From Costus lasius (lineage: Eukaryota > Streptophyta > Magnoliopsida > Zingiberales > Costaceae), in contig CM050449.1 of assembly GCA_027563935.2 (NCBI GenBank), forward strand, positions 17,692,735-17,756,734: 64,000 nt of DNA, written 5' to 3'. Positions 1 through 10,900 of the stretch are shown piece by piece (positions within the stretch are counted from its first letter, which is position 1; each line of letters starts with the position of its first letter). The notes beneath the pieces were generated by a model, which was given only the letters and a program-made list of their open reading frames with translations, was not told the DNA's origin and did no database searches. A program made the position numbers and the translations under genes.

Positions 1-52
1 TCATAAAACAGAGCTGTCTACCGTTTTGTTCTTGCTCCACTTTGTTATGTTC

Positions 53-588
53 TCACATGATGGAGCAGGCATTTGGATTGTCGTCACTGAACAAGTTGGA
101 GAGCTGGTCCTCTGGCCTGGCTACTTGGCTGGACGCTGTGATGAGCTCTACGTTCCTCACATAACCAGGGGGTGCCTTCTTGTCATAAGTCTGGGCAGCA
201 TACGGCTGGGAAACCAGGTTGTAAGGAACGTAAGGCCAGATCTCAGCCTTCTTCCCTGTGGATTGAACCCTCTTCAAGACTTTGTGCGGCTCAACGTAGC
301 CGATTACAGTCACCTTGTACTGCTTCCTGTTGATGTCCACAGATTGAACTCCTGTGACGAAAGAATTGTAGTTAGTTAGCATGACATTAGAATACAGGTT
401 GCCGCACAACAATGGGGGGAATTGATAAACTGTAAACCTTTCATGCTGGATAATGCATTTCTCACTTTGAGCTCACAGCCCTCGCAGTCCATCCTGACCT
501 TAAGCTCCACAGTCTGAAATTGCTTCTTCTTCTTCTTGTACCTGTGGCTGCTGAGCAAGCTGGAGAAGTAGTCCAGTGTGCCTCCCAT
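53..588 (-). CDS. HIPP: Heavy-metal-associated isoprenylated plant protein (HIPP)
   Basis: Two exons are joined, 588-438 and 351-53, around an 86-bp GT-AG intron. They give 149 residues, a normal length for a small HIPP. The N-terminal part is basic (a KKKKK run) and leads into an HMA domain with the metal-binding motif MDCEGCE at about residues 33-39. The second exon completes the domain (VQSVDINRKQYKVTVIGYVE). The protein ends in CSIM, a CaaX box expected to be farnesylated. In this family the HMA CxxC pair binds soft metals such as Cd or Cu, and the lipid anchors the protein to membranes. The start is the ATG of MGGTLDYF, the first in frame. Both exons are open and the splice phases agree, so the gene looks functional. 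The exact paralogue cannot be named. Confidence 0.93.
352..437 (-). other. HIPP intron
   Basis: Read on the minus strand, the donor follows ATGAAAG (GTTTAC) and the acceptor is GTCACAG before GAGTTCAATC. The intron splits a glycine codon inside the HMA domain, after the CxxC motif. Confidence 0.85.
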
Positions 589-972
589 GGTGTTTCTTTA
601 AAGATTACTACCTAGTGGGAAAAAAAATTGGAGAGTCGAAAGCTATGTGTTGATTTAGAAAGAGAGAAAGAGAGAAAGGCTCTGCAATCAAAGATAAGCT
701 TTTCTTTTCCTTGGGATGGAAAGCGGAGGCAACAAGCGAGGAGAAGACAGACTGAGCTTAAGGAATGCAAAAGAAGAGCTCCTTGAAATAAGAACTATGA
801 GATGAGGCAAGGAGAGAAGCTTAAGAAGATTGCTCTCCGGGAAACATGTATGAATCAAACCAAGAGTAAACTAAAAATGCTAGCTCCTGGTTCTTGGAGG
901 AGAAAAGAAGCTTTCTCAGATACTTTTCCTCACACTGTCCTTCCTTCCTTGCAAGTTTGCTTGACCTCAACT

Positions 973-984
973 CCTTAAATAGGC
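973..984 (-). promoter_or_regulatory. Possible TATA box of the HIPP gene
   Basis: On the minus strand the sequence reads CCTATTTAAGGAG about 390 bp before the HIPP ATG. This fits a TATA box followed by a purine-rich 5' leader of roughly 350 nt. No other TATA-like word is better placed, but only transcript 5' ends would prove it. Confidence 0.3.
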
Positions 985-1925
985 AACTAAATCTAAGTTA
1001 AAGTACCCAATTCAACCCATTTATACCGGATTAGTATTTAAAGGCATGGATATTAAAAACATAATTTTACCTAAAATTCTCCACCAATAAATCATAAAAA
1101 TGATCATTACATAAATATACAAAAGTATGTTAGTTTATAACATATATTTTATAAAATAATTTAATATAACAACTAAACTAAAAAAATGTAAATTTGGGTA
1201 TCTTTAGCTATCCTTTTATGTATTTGGTCAAGTTTAGACTTACATATAGGATACTCCACTAGATTAAATATCAAATTTGTGTAATTGAAACTTGAGTCGA
1301 ATTTAAATATTAAATAGAAAAAATAGATATCCAATTAGTTGCTGTTTTTTTCTTGCAAAGGGACGAGCCACTGAAAACAAAAACTCAAAGCAATTGATGC
1401 TGAAAAGCCAGGGAAAAGGTAGCACTGTTGTAGGAAATTTCGAAAATGGAGAACAGTGTACTTCTGTGTACATGTTTAGCTTCTGTCCCTTGAAATAATA
1501 TAATAGTTTTGTGTGTGAGAGTGGAGAAAACAATCCTTGAGCTGCAAGGAAGCTACTGGGACTAGGAACCGTGAGATCTCTGGAAGAATTCGGTGAAAAG
1601 GATCTCCACTATACATTAAAAAGATCACATAGTTTCCTGTACAGAAACTTTGAAACAAACAATGCTGCTTAAAAGATTAATATGATAAAAAAAAAAGATT
1701 GTACAGATTAGATCATCAGATTCAGAAAGAGCTGAAAACAGAAGGTCAAGATGGCCCGTTAATGGTTCTACTTACCAAGAGCCTCTCTATAATTTGTCCC
1801 TTTCCCACACCTAAGCAGCGAAAGGTAGTAGAATGGTCCATGGACTAGACCAAGTGCTTAGCCACCAGCTCTTGCCACTCTTTGCTTGGGCAAGATGATC
1901 ATTGGCCAGCAAGATGATCATTTTG

Positions 1926-2056
1926 TCATGTATCTGCTGTTGCTTGATTAGAAGCTTGCCTCAGGTCTTTGTAAAGCTGGAGGTAGTACAATCCATTTGT
2001 TAGACCACAAAGTTGATCTCTGCTGTCTGAGATGCAGGTGTCAGTAACAGTTAAAC
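1926..2056 (-). CDS. Candidate terminal exon of an unrecognised gene
   Basis: On the minus strand an acceptor-like TTTCAG precedes an open stretch of about 42 codons (LTVTDTCISD...LYYLQLYKDLRQ...) ending in TGA. It has the residue mix of real protein and a plausible splice acceptor, but I do not recognise it. It could be the last exon of the gene that begins near 6600, or chance coding. Confidence 0.25.
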
Positions 2057-3279
2057 CTGAAACTTGATGGCTGGGGAAACTTCATGGATTACTTTCTTAT
2101 ACTACTTCAGTGGTTTCTTCAATTATTTGTATTGCTATCATTATCCTGATGCATTTTACTTGCAGTGCAATAAATTTGGTCCATTGGTATCTGGTGAACA
2201 GGTTGGTAATTATATATTCTTTTCTAATTCAACAGGACTTTGAGTTGTTATCATTCACAAGTGTATTATATGAATTCTCACCTGCATCGGTATTTACTTT
2301 GCTTTCAAGTGCAAAATTATCTCTCTCCTCAGATTAATATAGTGAATGAAGCATACTATCAAGCAATGACATCTGTGGTGTTCAATAATAGAAGATTTAA
2401 TCATATTTAACCATCTCTTATTTTCCGCTATCAGAAACAATAAAAAGGTGTTAGTGTATTGTGTATCATATGCAAGCAAGTTTCTCAAATGACGGAAGCA
2501 GAATAGCCTAAAAAACAATATTAAATGAAGCAATATCTGGTAAGAAGAATACAGGAGGGACGATATCTCACCTTAAAAAACATTACTAATTAGAACTAAA
2601 CCATTGCATCATCAATACTTTATGCAATATGTAGTATTAATTTCATTATGTAAACTAATAAGCACATAGGTATTTGCATTTGCAAGTTAAAGGTAAACGA
2701 CAAAAACATCCCCATCATTTTATGAGTGCATGAACATCTTGCTATTGCAATTCATCTTTAAAAGTTGTACGGACCGTCCATTTAATGATGCATTAGTTGC
2801 AATGTCACAGTAGCTTAATTAGAATAAGAAAGCATGGCCACGAAAGAATTCAAGAACATTATTGAAGCTCACACAAATCCTCCGAGTGCTTTTATTTGTG
2901 CTTTTGCCTCTACTGATATGGTCACATGTGTGGTGACCTGAAGATTCTAAAAGAGAAATCAAAAGGCTGGAGAGTTAGATGGAAAGTTGGCATGCAGCTT
3001 GTTAATGGTTTTCAGAATCTAATGTCACTCACTTTGTATCACATTGACTAGACCTCTTTTAGACATCCTTGCTAAAGATTTCAGCTAGATGCCACAGGCT
3101 GTATCTAGTTCATTCTTTTCTTTGATGAAGGAAGCCTTGGTCCTCAAGGAATGTAACTTTCACTACATGGAAATGAAGACCACAAATTCTAGTTCTCCCT
3201 TAGTGTGGAACATTAGAACATATCCCTTTCACTTGGTCTTTGCAATCATGTGAATAAAATGAATCAGATTAATGCAGTT

Positions 3280-3555
3280 CCCACCGAAGAAATACACAAA
3301 GATCACGGCTGCGCGTGGCATGATAAGTGCTGAAATGAGAGAAGTACCGGGGGAAGAAGATTATATGGTGAGAGAATATAGAGTGATATAAAAGATTAAT
3401 TACAGGAGCGTCTTGCAAAAGGCTGAGGACACATTGATCCATTATCTAATAGTCCTTTTCCTTGTTGCAAATAATATTGAGAAATATAGCAGATGCAACA
3501 AGATTAGTCCACCACAGAAGATTCACAAGGGCTACCGCCACCAGTCTATGCTATT
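3280..3555 (-). other. Two candidate membrane-segment exons
   Basis: On the minus strand an AG acceptor at about 3548 opens a hydrophobic stretch (LVAVALVNLLWW...ASAIFLNIICNK). A second short hydrophobic stretch follows at about 3345-3285 (SALIMPRAAVIFVYFFG) and ends in a GT donor. Both look like transmembrane segments of a multi-exon gene, but donor and acceptor phases could not be joined with confidence. Product unknown. Confidence 0.22.
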
Positions 3556-4384
3556 GAGAAAATGCTGCATTAAAACAACATATTAGTGGAAGAAAATAAT
3601 CATTCGGAAAGAAAAATAGGGGAAAAAAATTCTTCAGCTTACTTGAACAGACGAATAGACGATAAGGAAAACTAAGGGGTAAATTATACTGCTAACTTTG
3701 AACAAAAATGAAGAAAAGGGGTAAAAAGGGTAACTGCCCTCCACACAAACACAGAATGTCATCCGTGCTAAAAGCTTAAATTTCAGGCCAGCTGAATGCC
3801 ACCATATACGGACGATGATCCGATTCAAGTAGCATCAGGCATGGCATTCAATGCTGGGGTTGAATTTGGAGTGAAATAGGAGGGGTCATTTTTTTCCTTG
3901 TAACAGAGAAATTTTCTCTCTGCTTTTCTACCTGAACCTGTTAAGTAAACATAATAAGATAAACTCTTTTACGAAAGAAGTAATAATTCAAAAATGAGCT
4001 ACAAGAAATGAAAAGTGAAGGGGAACAAAAGACACAAATCAAGATAAATAAAAGGGATGCAAAAAACTAAACATGGACGATATTTTTATATCCAATCATT
4101 GAGCAACAAATGCATAGAAAATTAAACCAATATCTTGCAATTGCGGTAGAATGATTTCAATTGCACTTGCACATGGAAAGTTGAACTTTGTAATAAAAGA
4201 ATGATTATCAATTGGTAGCCTTCCTTTTTGCAAAGGAGATGAATATCTGGTGAGGCAGGAGATTGGTTGAGGGTTTATCAGGAATAGCAATCATGTCGAT
4301 GCTCAATAATTTCCACTTAAAATTTCTCCGATGGGTTTAGATTAGAATAGGTTAACTTTTCTGGTTTGCAATTTTGTTTCCTTC

Positions 4385-4910
4385 AGTCAGGGCTTGTTTA
4401 TTTGTGGTAAAGTTAGAAGGAAAAAAGAAAAAATAGGAAGGAAAGAAGTATAAACTTGTTTACTTAGGTGGATAAATAGTTTAAGAGAGAAAGTAAGAGG
4501 GAAACTTAGGCACTAAGCTCTCCCTTTGCTTTCCGCCTAATTCGGGCGGAAAGTTGAAACTATGTCTTAATTTCATTAACTTCCCCCTCACTTTTCACCG
4601 CACCGCTGCTTATCCTCACTTGCTATGAGCTTTCCTTGACTACTCGTCCTCGCCATCACTGCTTGAGCATGTCGCCACTGCTCGTTCTCGCTGCCGCTAT
4701 TTGTCCTCATCGCCGCTGCTCGTATTTAATAATTTTATAATATTAATAGTATTTATGTAATATGAGTGAAAAAATAAAAATTAGGGTATATATATTAATC
4801 TTTCAATTTTTTTTTCTTCTAAGTAAACACAAAGAAGAAAAATCTATAACACATTTTATCCATCTATTTTTTTTTCTTCTTTCTTTTCCTTTTGGCTTTC
4901 CATCCGTCCA
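4385..4910. mobile_element. Possible degenerate MITE
   Basis: The block opens with GGGCTTGTTTATTTG and closes with CAAATAATAGAG, which are partly complementary in inverted order. The centre is purine- and pyrimidine-rich with no coding. No convincing target-site duplication was found, so this remains tentative. Confidence 0.3.
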
Positions 4911-5347
4911 AATAATAGAGTGTTAACTCTTGCCTAGTTCACTGTTAATTTGTAAGCTTTAGTCATCTCAGTCCTCAGTTGCTAATTGAAGACAAAATCA
5001 TGTAAGCTAAAAATACACTCAGTTAATCCTGAAGACAGATTTTCGTAGGCATGCCAATGTTTAGAGAAAGTCTTTTGATAGAGAACGGTTCTTTTAAGGA
5101 GATAAATGAATGACCACACTGACAAAAAAGAAACATCATAATATGTTGGATAAAATCTTTTTAACTCGAAGGTACAAAAGTCCTGATTATTAGTGCAGAC
5201 ATAATGAGCAAGCTTTGGAATTTTGCTCATCATAAGCAACTCGTGACATACAAGTGCACTAAGATTTTCATAATTTAGATTCCATACAGTCAATATGAAA
5301 AGCTAAATATTGCACAAACCCATATGATGATTGGTGCATATGTGGCA

Positions 5348-7283
5348 TTCAAATGACCCATTGATTTTTACACAAGAGATGGAGAATTGTGGTGGCAATA
5401 ATTGTTCCAACTAGCATAACGTACATGGCAAGATTTTGACTTTTGTATTTCAATAGTAAATGTGGACCAGAAGATAGGTGCCAACAATGATGAATTTTAT
5501 GCACTCTATGGTTTTTGTACACCAAATCTAAATAGATTTATTGATTTGCAAGGTAAGCAGATACGATTATAAGAAATGTACAATAAATAGCAAGCAAATC
5601 AACAACTTTGTGCATATATTATCGCATAAAAGAAGAAAAGCAGATGCGACGCAATTTTCTTCTGAAAATTGTGCGCAATTACAAAGGTCTTGCAATCGAA
5701 TCTTTTTACTAGGAGAGTCAATCTCGATCAACTAAACCAATAAACACAACTTTCCGTCACCCCGACTATTAGTCAAATCCTTCGTTTCTTGAGGTAATTT
5801 TTCCTAGTAAAGAAATGTCAAGTAGCTAATATAAAGTGGACAGAATCCATATTCATTTCGCCCATAAGTCAATTCTTTCATTCAAAAGGGAAAAAGGAGA
5901 AGCCAAGTAACCACTTCTGGAGGAGATCAAGTAGCTTTTGTTTACCTGAACGAATCCATGTTGCATAGCGTAGAATCAAATCATTCTTTGCTTGCTTAGT
6001 GCCCTCTTCTAGGTCCTTGAGTCTTTGCAGCATCATTTAGAATTTGGGAGTCTTTCTTTGCCGGGAAAATATATTCCTACTTATGCCTACAAAACTGTCT
6101 GCAATCGTTAAATCTGGTCGGTAGTTGGGTGCCATTTACCCTTTACTTTGCATCTCAGATGAAAGAAACGAAAAAACAATCAAAAGAATTAAAGTAGGAT
6201 GCCTAACACAACAAAGTTGGGTCCTTTATGAACAGAAGCCCATCACTTTTTGTTCTTCACCTTTCTTAGCAGATTTACTAGATTCAGTGTCAGCCACTAG
6301 TACTTTGTAAAAAGGTCTGCTCTGTCGGACTTTCTTCACGCGCGCGCGCGATATGGAGATGATAGGTTTTTTCCATGGGACTGAATCATCGCGGAGGAAG
6401 GGTGGATTTGCCGGAAATGTGCGACGGAGTTCTGCAACTTCCGAAGGCCCAAACTGCGTCGCTGAATCAGAGGGGAGAAATTTGTGATGGTAGTAGTGGG
6501 CGGCGAAGCAGGCGGAAAGAGGGCGGGGGAGTGGCGGTGGAGATCGGAGCTGGGCGGGGCGCCCCAAAAATTAGGAAGCTCGAAGCTAGGAGGTCGTCGG
6601 CAAAGACGAAACCGGACGGCGGCACCAACCGGAGAGTCACCAAATGCTGCTTTCCGTCGAGAGGCGGCGGTTGAGATTTGCTAAATTTTGTGCTGATCTG
6701 ATCCGTGGTCCGGGTCGTTGATCTGACGGTCTGAAATTTCTGGTTTGTACGGTCTGTTCGGCCCGTTGAACTGCTCAGTTTAATTTTGGCTTACTTTGAA
6801 CACGAGCTAGGAGAAGAAATTACGGGCCTCCAACATACGTGTTAGGCCCAGTTACGTTTCCGCACATAAATGGGCAAGTGGCGCCCCAAACCAAGCCCAA
6901 CACGTGAGCATAACGTGCTGCTGGATCAAAGTTCGTGAGCAATTTACTTATTTTATACATGTAAAAGTAAATATCAATTTATAAATATAGCAAAAAAATA
7001 AGGAAATTATTGAGGTTATAATGTATTATTTTCAAAAAGCTTGAGGTTACTCCACATATTGCCTCCAAAATACTATATCAAATACCTTTTTAAAATATAA
7101 TAATAATAATAAGTCAAGATGGCATAAATACTTAAAAGTATTTAAAACCATTATACCTGATTTTGAATACTTTTGTAACGCTACTTTGTTTTGAGCAGTA
7201 CAGAAAAACACAAGTCTAATAATATTTTCGAGTGTGATAGTTTTTTTTACACCGAATGTGCTAAAGTTTGGGACCTAGGTGCT
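5348..7283. repeat. Direct duplication, copy 1
   Basis: This segment is nearly identical to 13996-15931 at a constant offset of 8648 bp apart from small indels. The copies differ by scattered single bases and an extra AAT in a short triplet run. The first 12 bases (TTCAAATGACCC) also occur in the copia reverse-transcriptase region at the start of copy 2, so they mark the recombination junction. The segment contains the CpG-rich 5' end of an unrecognised minus-strand gene. It ends at GTGCT, where the copia element is inserted. Confidence 0.93.
5946..6567 (-). CDS. Candidate 5' exons of an unrecognised minus-strand gene
   Basis: On the minus strand a GC- and CpG-rich block (6690-6320, including a CGCGCG run) looks like a gene 5' end. 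It opens into a frame reading PFYKVLVADTESSKSAKK, with a GT donor after 6261. An acceptor at 6098 would continue in phase into DSFVGISRNIFSRQRK, then a TAA, then a coiled-coil-like run (LKDLEEGTKQAKNDLI) up to a GT donor at 5946. The in-frame TAA means either the join is wrong or the gene is broken. I do not recognise the product. The same segment with the same TAA is present in copy 2. Confidence 0.3.
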
Positions 7284-9237
7284 TGTTAGTGTATATGTCC
7301 TAGGACCTAGTTTTGGTCAATTTATGTACTACTTGACATTGATATTTATATATCATTCTAGCATTCTCGTTATCACTATTTGACTACACCTGCGATTGTG
7401 TACCTACATGATAATGTCCCTGGAGACAGATTGGATCTGTGCTCAAATAATTGTCCCCAGTCGATGTACCTGAGTGGATATGGGACAACTCTGGTACTTG
7501 TGAGACTGGTATGTGGGCTGGTTAGGCACGTGGTGCTAACGCAGACACATGGGTGTATCATTGGAGGATATACTGGATAGACCCGCTATGAGGCTATGAC
7601 TTGGTGTCAAGTTATCCTCATAAGTGACAGGAGATGCATTGATCCCTTGACTTGAGGTCATTGATCATTCTATATGATTAGGGACTTGCTTTGATACAAT
7701 CTAACACCTTGCCGTAGCTGGAAGGTCATAACGGTTGTTATTGAGCATGTCACGACACATATGAGAAGATCAATGGACAGACATAGGATTTGCCCCTTCC
7801 CTAGGGAAGTATGATATCCATGGAGCTCCCTTATGGTTCTATGACTGAGAGTGTATGGCCATACCCAGGTGAGAACCTGTTTTAGTCATAGCCATGTGAT
7901 TGGATGAAAACAAGTGGTGACACACTTGTCCAATCGGATATCAGTTCGGCAAAGAGACTGTAATGCATCTGTACCTAGTTGCGATGATGGGGATGTCGAT
8001 GTCGATATCCATTCCAATGACCTGGGTAGCAGCGATGCACTGCTAGGTGCCACTCACTACTTGTGATGACCTCTGGTCAGCACTGCCAGCGTCAGAGGAA
8101 CCTACAGGGTCGCACACCTTGATACTTGAGTTCTCGTATTGATCGGGAAGCCTTATGATCGGGTTATCGGATAACTCGGATATAATTGGGAGATTTCATT
8201 AGCGCCAATGGGCCTGATGAGATGGAAGAATGTTATTGGAGCCCAAACTTCATTTTTGGCAGGTTGACCCGTATTTGACCATGGTTGGTCACATTTGGAT
8301 TAGGGTTGCATTGGATTGGATCCAAGTGCTTAATCAACCCATGTAATGATGTTTGGGCTAGCTCATTATCCAATGAGGCCCAATAACAAGTTCTCATGAA
8401 GAGATGAGAGGCTAAAAGGGTATAATGGGGAGAAACATGAACCATTAAGCGCCTAGGGGCATAATGGGGTCATGTTGGCGCCTTTGCTTCATTATGGAAG
8501 TAAAGGGCGCCTCCCCTCTCTTCCTAGGATGGAATGCATGCCTCTATGGCATTGCTTGGGGCGCAAGGCAAGGCCTTGGCGCACAAGGAAAGGCGTGGGG
8601 CACAATAAGGAATGGTTGAATGAGAATTATGGAAATATCTTGGAGACTTTCCTTATCTCAAACCTCCTCATCCTTGCCCTACACTTGTCATGATCCTAGC
8701 CATTACCCTAACCGCCTCTTGCCCTATAAATGTGACCCTAGTCGCCCCCTCTTGTGGGTAATCAATCCTTGAAGGCGTGAACACAAGGAGAGGGGCGAGT
8801 GCTTAGAGCAAGGGCGCATCTTCCTTCTTCCATAACCGCAAGCCTTTTCCTCCTTTCCTCTTGACGCAAGGAACATTAGTGCTTGGCGGTTTGGATAGTC
8901 TTCCTTCTTCTCTTGGCGCATCATCTCTCTTGGTGGCGCAAGTGAGGAAGAGTATCTCCTTAAGGCTTGGATCTTCTTCCCGAGGCTAGCACCGGGCGTG
9001 GAAGAAGAGAACTCAAGAGATCCGTGTATGCGAGACTGCAGAGGGCGCACACTTGGACGCCTACATCGGCATCGCTCCACATTGCTCCTAAGGTATTTAC
9101 TAACTCATCGTGTCGACTCCCTTGCTTGCGATCTTCACTGGGTTTTTTGGGACCGGCCTGTTTCGGGGACATTCTTCCGCTGCGAAACTCTGATGTCTAT
9201 AACTCTAAAAATTGTAAAATGTCCCCGGGGTTTCCCA
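7284..9237 (+). repeat. 5' LTR of the copia element
   Basis: The LTR runs from TGTTAG to a CCCA terminus just before the primer-binding site, about 1.95 kb, which is long for copia. CCCTATAAATG at about 8723 is a likely TATA box. The later part repeats short GGCGCAAG-type words. There is no 3' LTR to compare, so the borders rest on the TG...CA ends, the empty site in copy 2 and the primer site. Confidence 0.85.
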
Positions 9238-9241
9238 ATAG

Positions 9242-9253
9242 TGGTATCAGAGG
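9242..9253 (+). other. Primer-binding site (tRNA-iMet type)
   Basis: TGGTATCAGAGG lies a few bases after the LTR end and matches the usual plant retroelement site complementary to the 3' end of initiator tRNA-Met. Confidence 0.85.
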
Positions 9254-10900
9254 GACTTGCAAGACTCGAACGATGTTTTATGCTTTTTTTCCATGCTCAC
9301 ATGCCATATCTCTATTTTCGTAAATAGCATGATGCATGGCAATTGATTTTTCTAAAAGTAGAAAAATTAGGGTTTCTTGTTTCTATCATCCTCTCAATCT
9401 CTTTTGGAATTTTTGGACTATTTTTCTTGTTTGATTTAAAGATCAAAGGTGCACGTAATTTTGTCAAGTAGGACGGGCATTGTGTCTTCGGACTGGCCAA
9501 GTCTCTTGATTTGACAAAATTGCCAGCCGAAAGGATCTCTGAAATCATCATGAAAAATAAATCGCAATAAACCAAAAGACTTGTGAGAAGAAGATGAGAA
9601 AAGGAAACTGGTTTTGTGAAAAAGTAAAATTTCAGATTTTATGTTTTTCATGAGCATGTAGAATTGCATGAGTAAATACCTTGATTGTGCATGATGTTGT
9701 GATCATTAGTCAAGCCCCCTTTGCATGCCTGCAATGTATCGTTGTGCGGCCTGCGTGCCATCTTTTTCATTATTTTTGTAAAAAAAAATTAAGAGGAAGA
9801 TTAAGGGCTAGGCGCATCCTTCTTGGACCTTGATGCTCGCATCTTGCTTGATGGCGCAAGCATGCAAGGTGGCGCATGCAAGCTGGTGCTTGGTTGCTTG
9901 GTGGCGCAAGAAATCTTGCCCCTTGCATGGTGGCGCACCTTCCTTGGAGGAAGACCATGGCATTGGCCGAACCTATGGGGAACTTTTAAAGTGTACCTCT
10001 AGGGTTTGAGAGCTAAACCATGAGAGAAGGACCTTGGAGCCAACCTTAAAGTTCAAGCTAGAGGTCGGCTAGGCTAGGTCTAGTTTTTGGGGCTTGAGTT
10101 CTAGGACAAGAGTTGAACCTCTTTCATGGCATGGATTGGTTCAATGTCTTGTATAGGATATGATCACATCATCCTTTACTGCTTTTATTATTATCTGCAG
10201 AAGCATGCCTGAAATGTTTTACCGTTATGTTATCACTATAGGATTGCATGCCTGTAATGATAGACATAAGATAAAACTGAGATGATGAGACCTTAAACAA
10301 AAACCCTCAATTAAAATATCAAGTCTGGTAGCCTTCTAACGCGTAGCCCTCACTAAGCTATCGATCAGTGGAGTTGTGAATTGTTTCCCACCCTCGTGGA
10401 ACACACCCACTTATCTTTAGAAAGTGCGTGGTGACAATGGTTTCCCAGTCCAGTTTTAACCTGGGCGTGCCTTCGCAAGGAAACTCGTTGGCCCTGGGCA
10501 TAACGGTTAGGAATGGACTTGACTAGAAGTTCACATGTGCTGGGCACATGGTGAAAGTCTAGAGGCATCGTTGAGAGGTAAAGGTTTCATGTTGTATCCA
10601 GCCCTCACTGGACATGAAATGCCTAGACTGTCTCAACAAGGGGAGTTGCTTGGAGCAATCGGCCGGCGCGCCCACCTTAGGAAACATGGGTTACTTTGTG
10701 CATCTCATCCCACCCTCGTGGGACGCAAAGCCTCATGTGAAATAAGGATCTCATCTCATTAGGAAGTCTTAAACTTCCCGATTGACTTTGTGGGTTGTCA
10801 ATTCGAATTTAAAATAGTGAGAGCAGAAATCATTTAAAACAAGTCCAGTTTAAATGATTCGAAGTAGTACTAATCTGTTCTTCTTGGGTGTTGTAGAATA
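9254..10900 (+). other. Untranslated leader of the copia element
   Basis: There is no coherent long frame between the primer site and the gag ATG. The part at 9820-9950 repeats GGTGGCGCA-type words several times. The rest shows nothing recognisable beyond short upstream open frames. Confidence 0.6.

Larger units (their letters stand above)
589..5347. other. AT-rich region without an identified gene
   Basis: Beyond the HIPP leader this stretch is AT-rich and its open frames are all short. The only parts with any coding look are minus-strand segments at 1926-2056 and about 3280-3555, listed separately, plus a possible MITE at about 4385-4910. I see no retroelement protein and no RNA gene here. 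It may hold the 3' part of the unrecognised minus-strand gene whose 5' end is at 5946-6690. Confidence 0.5.
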
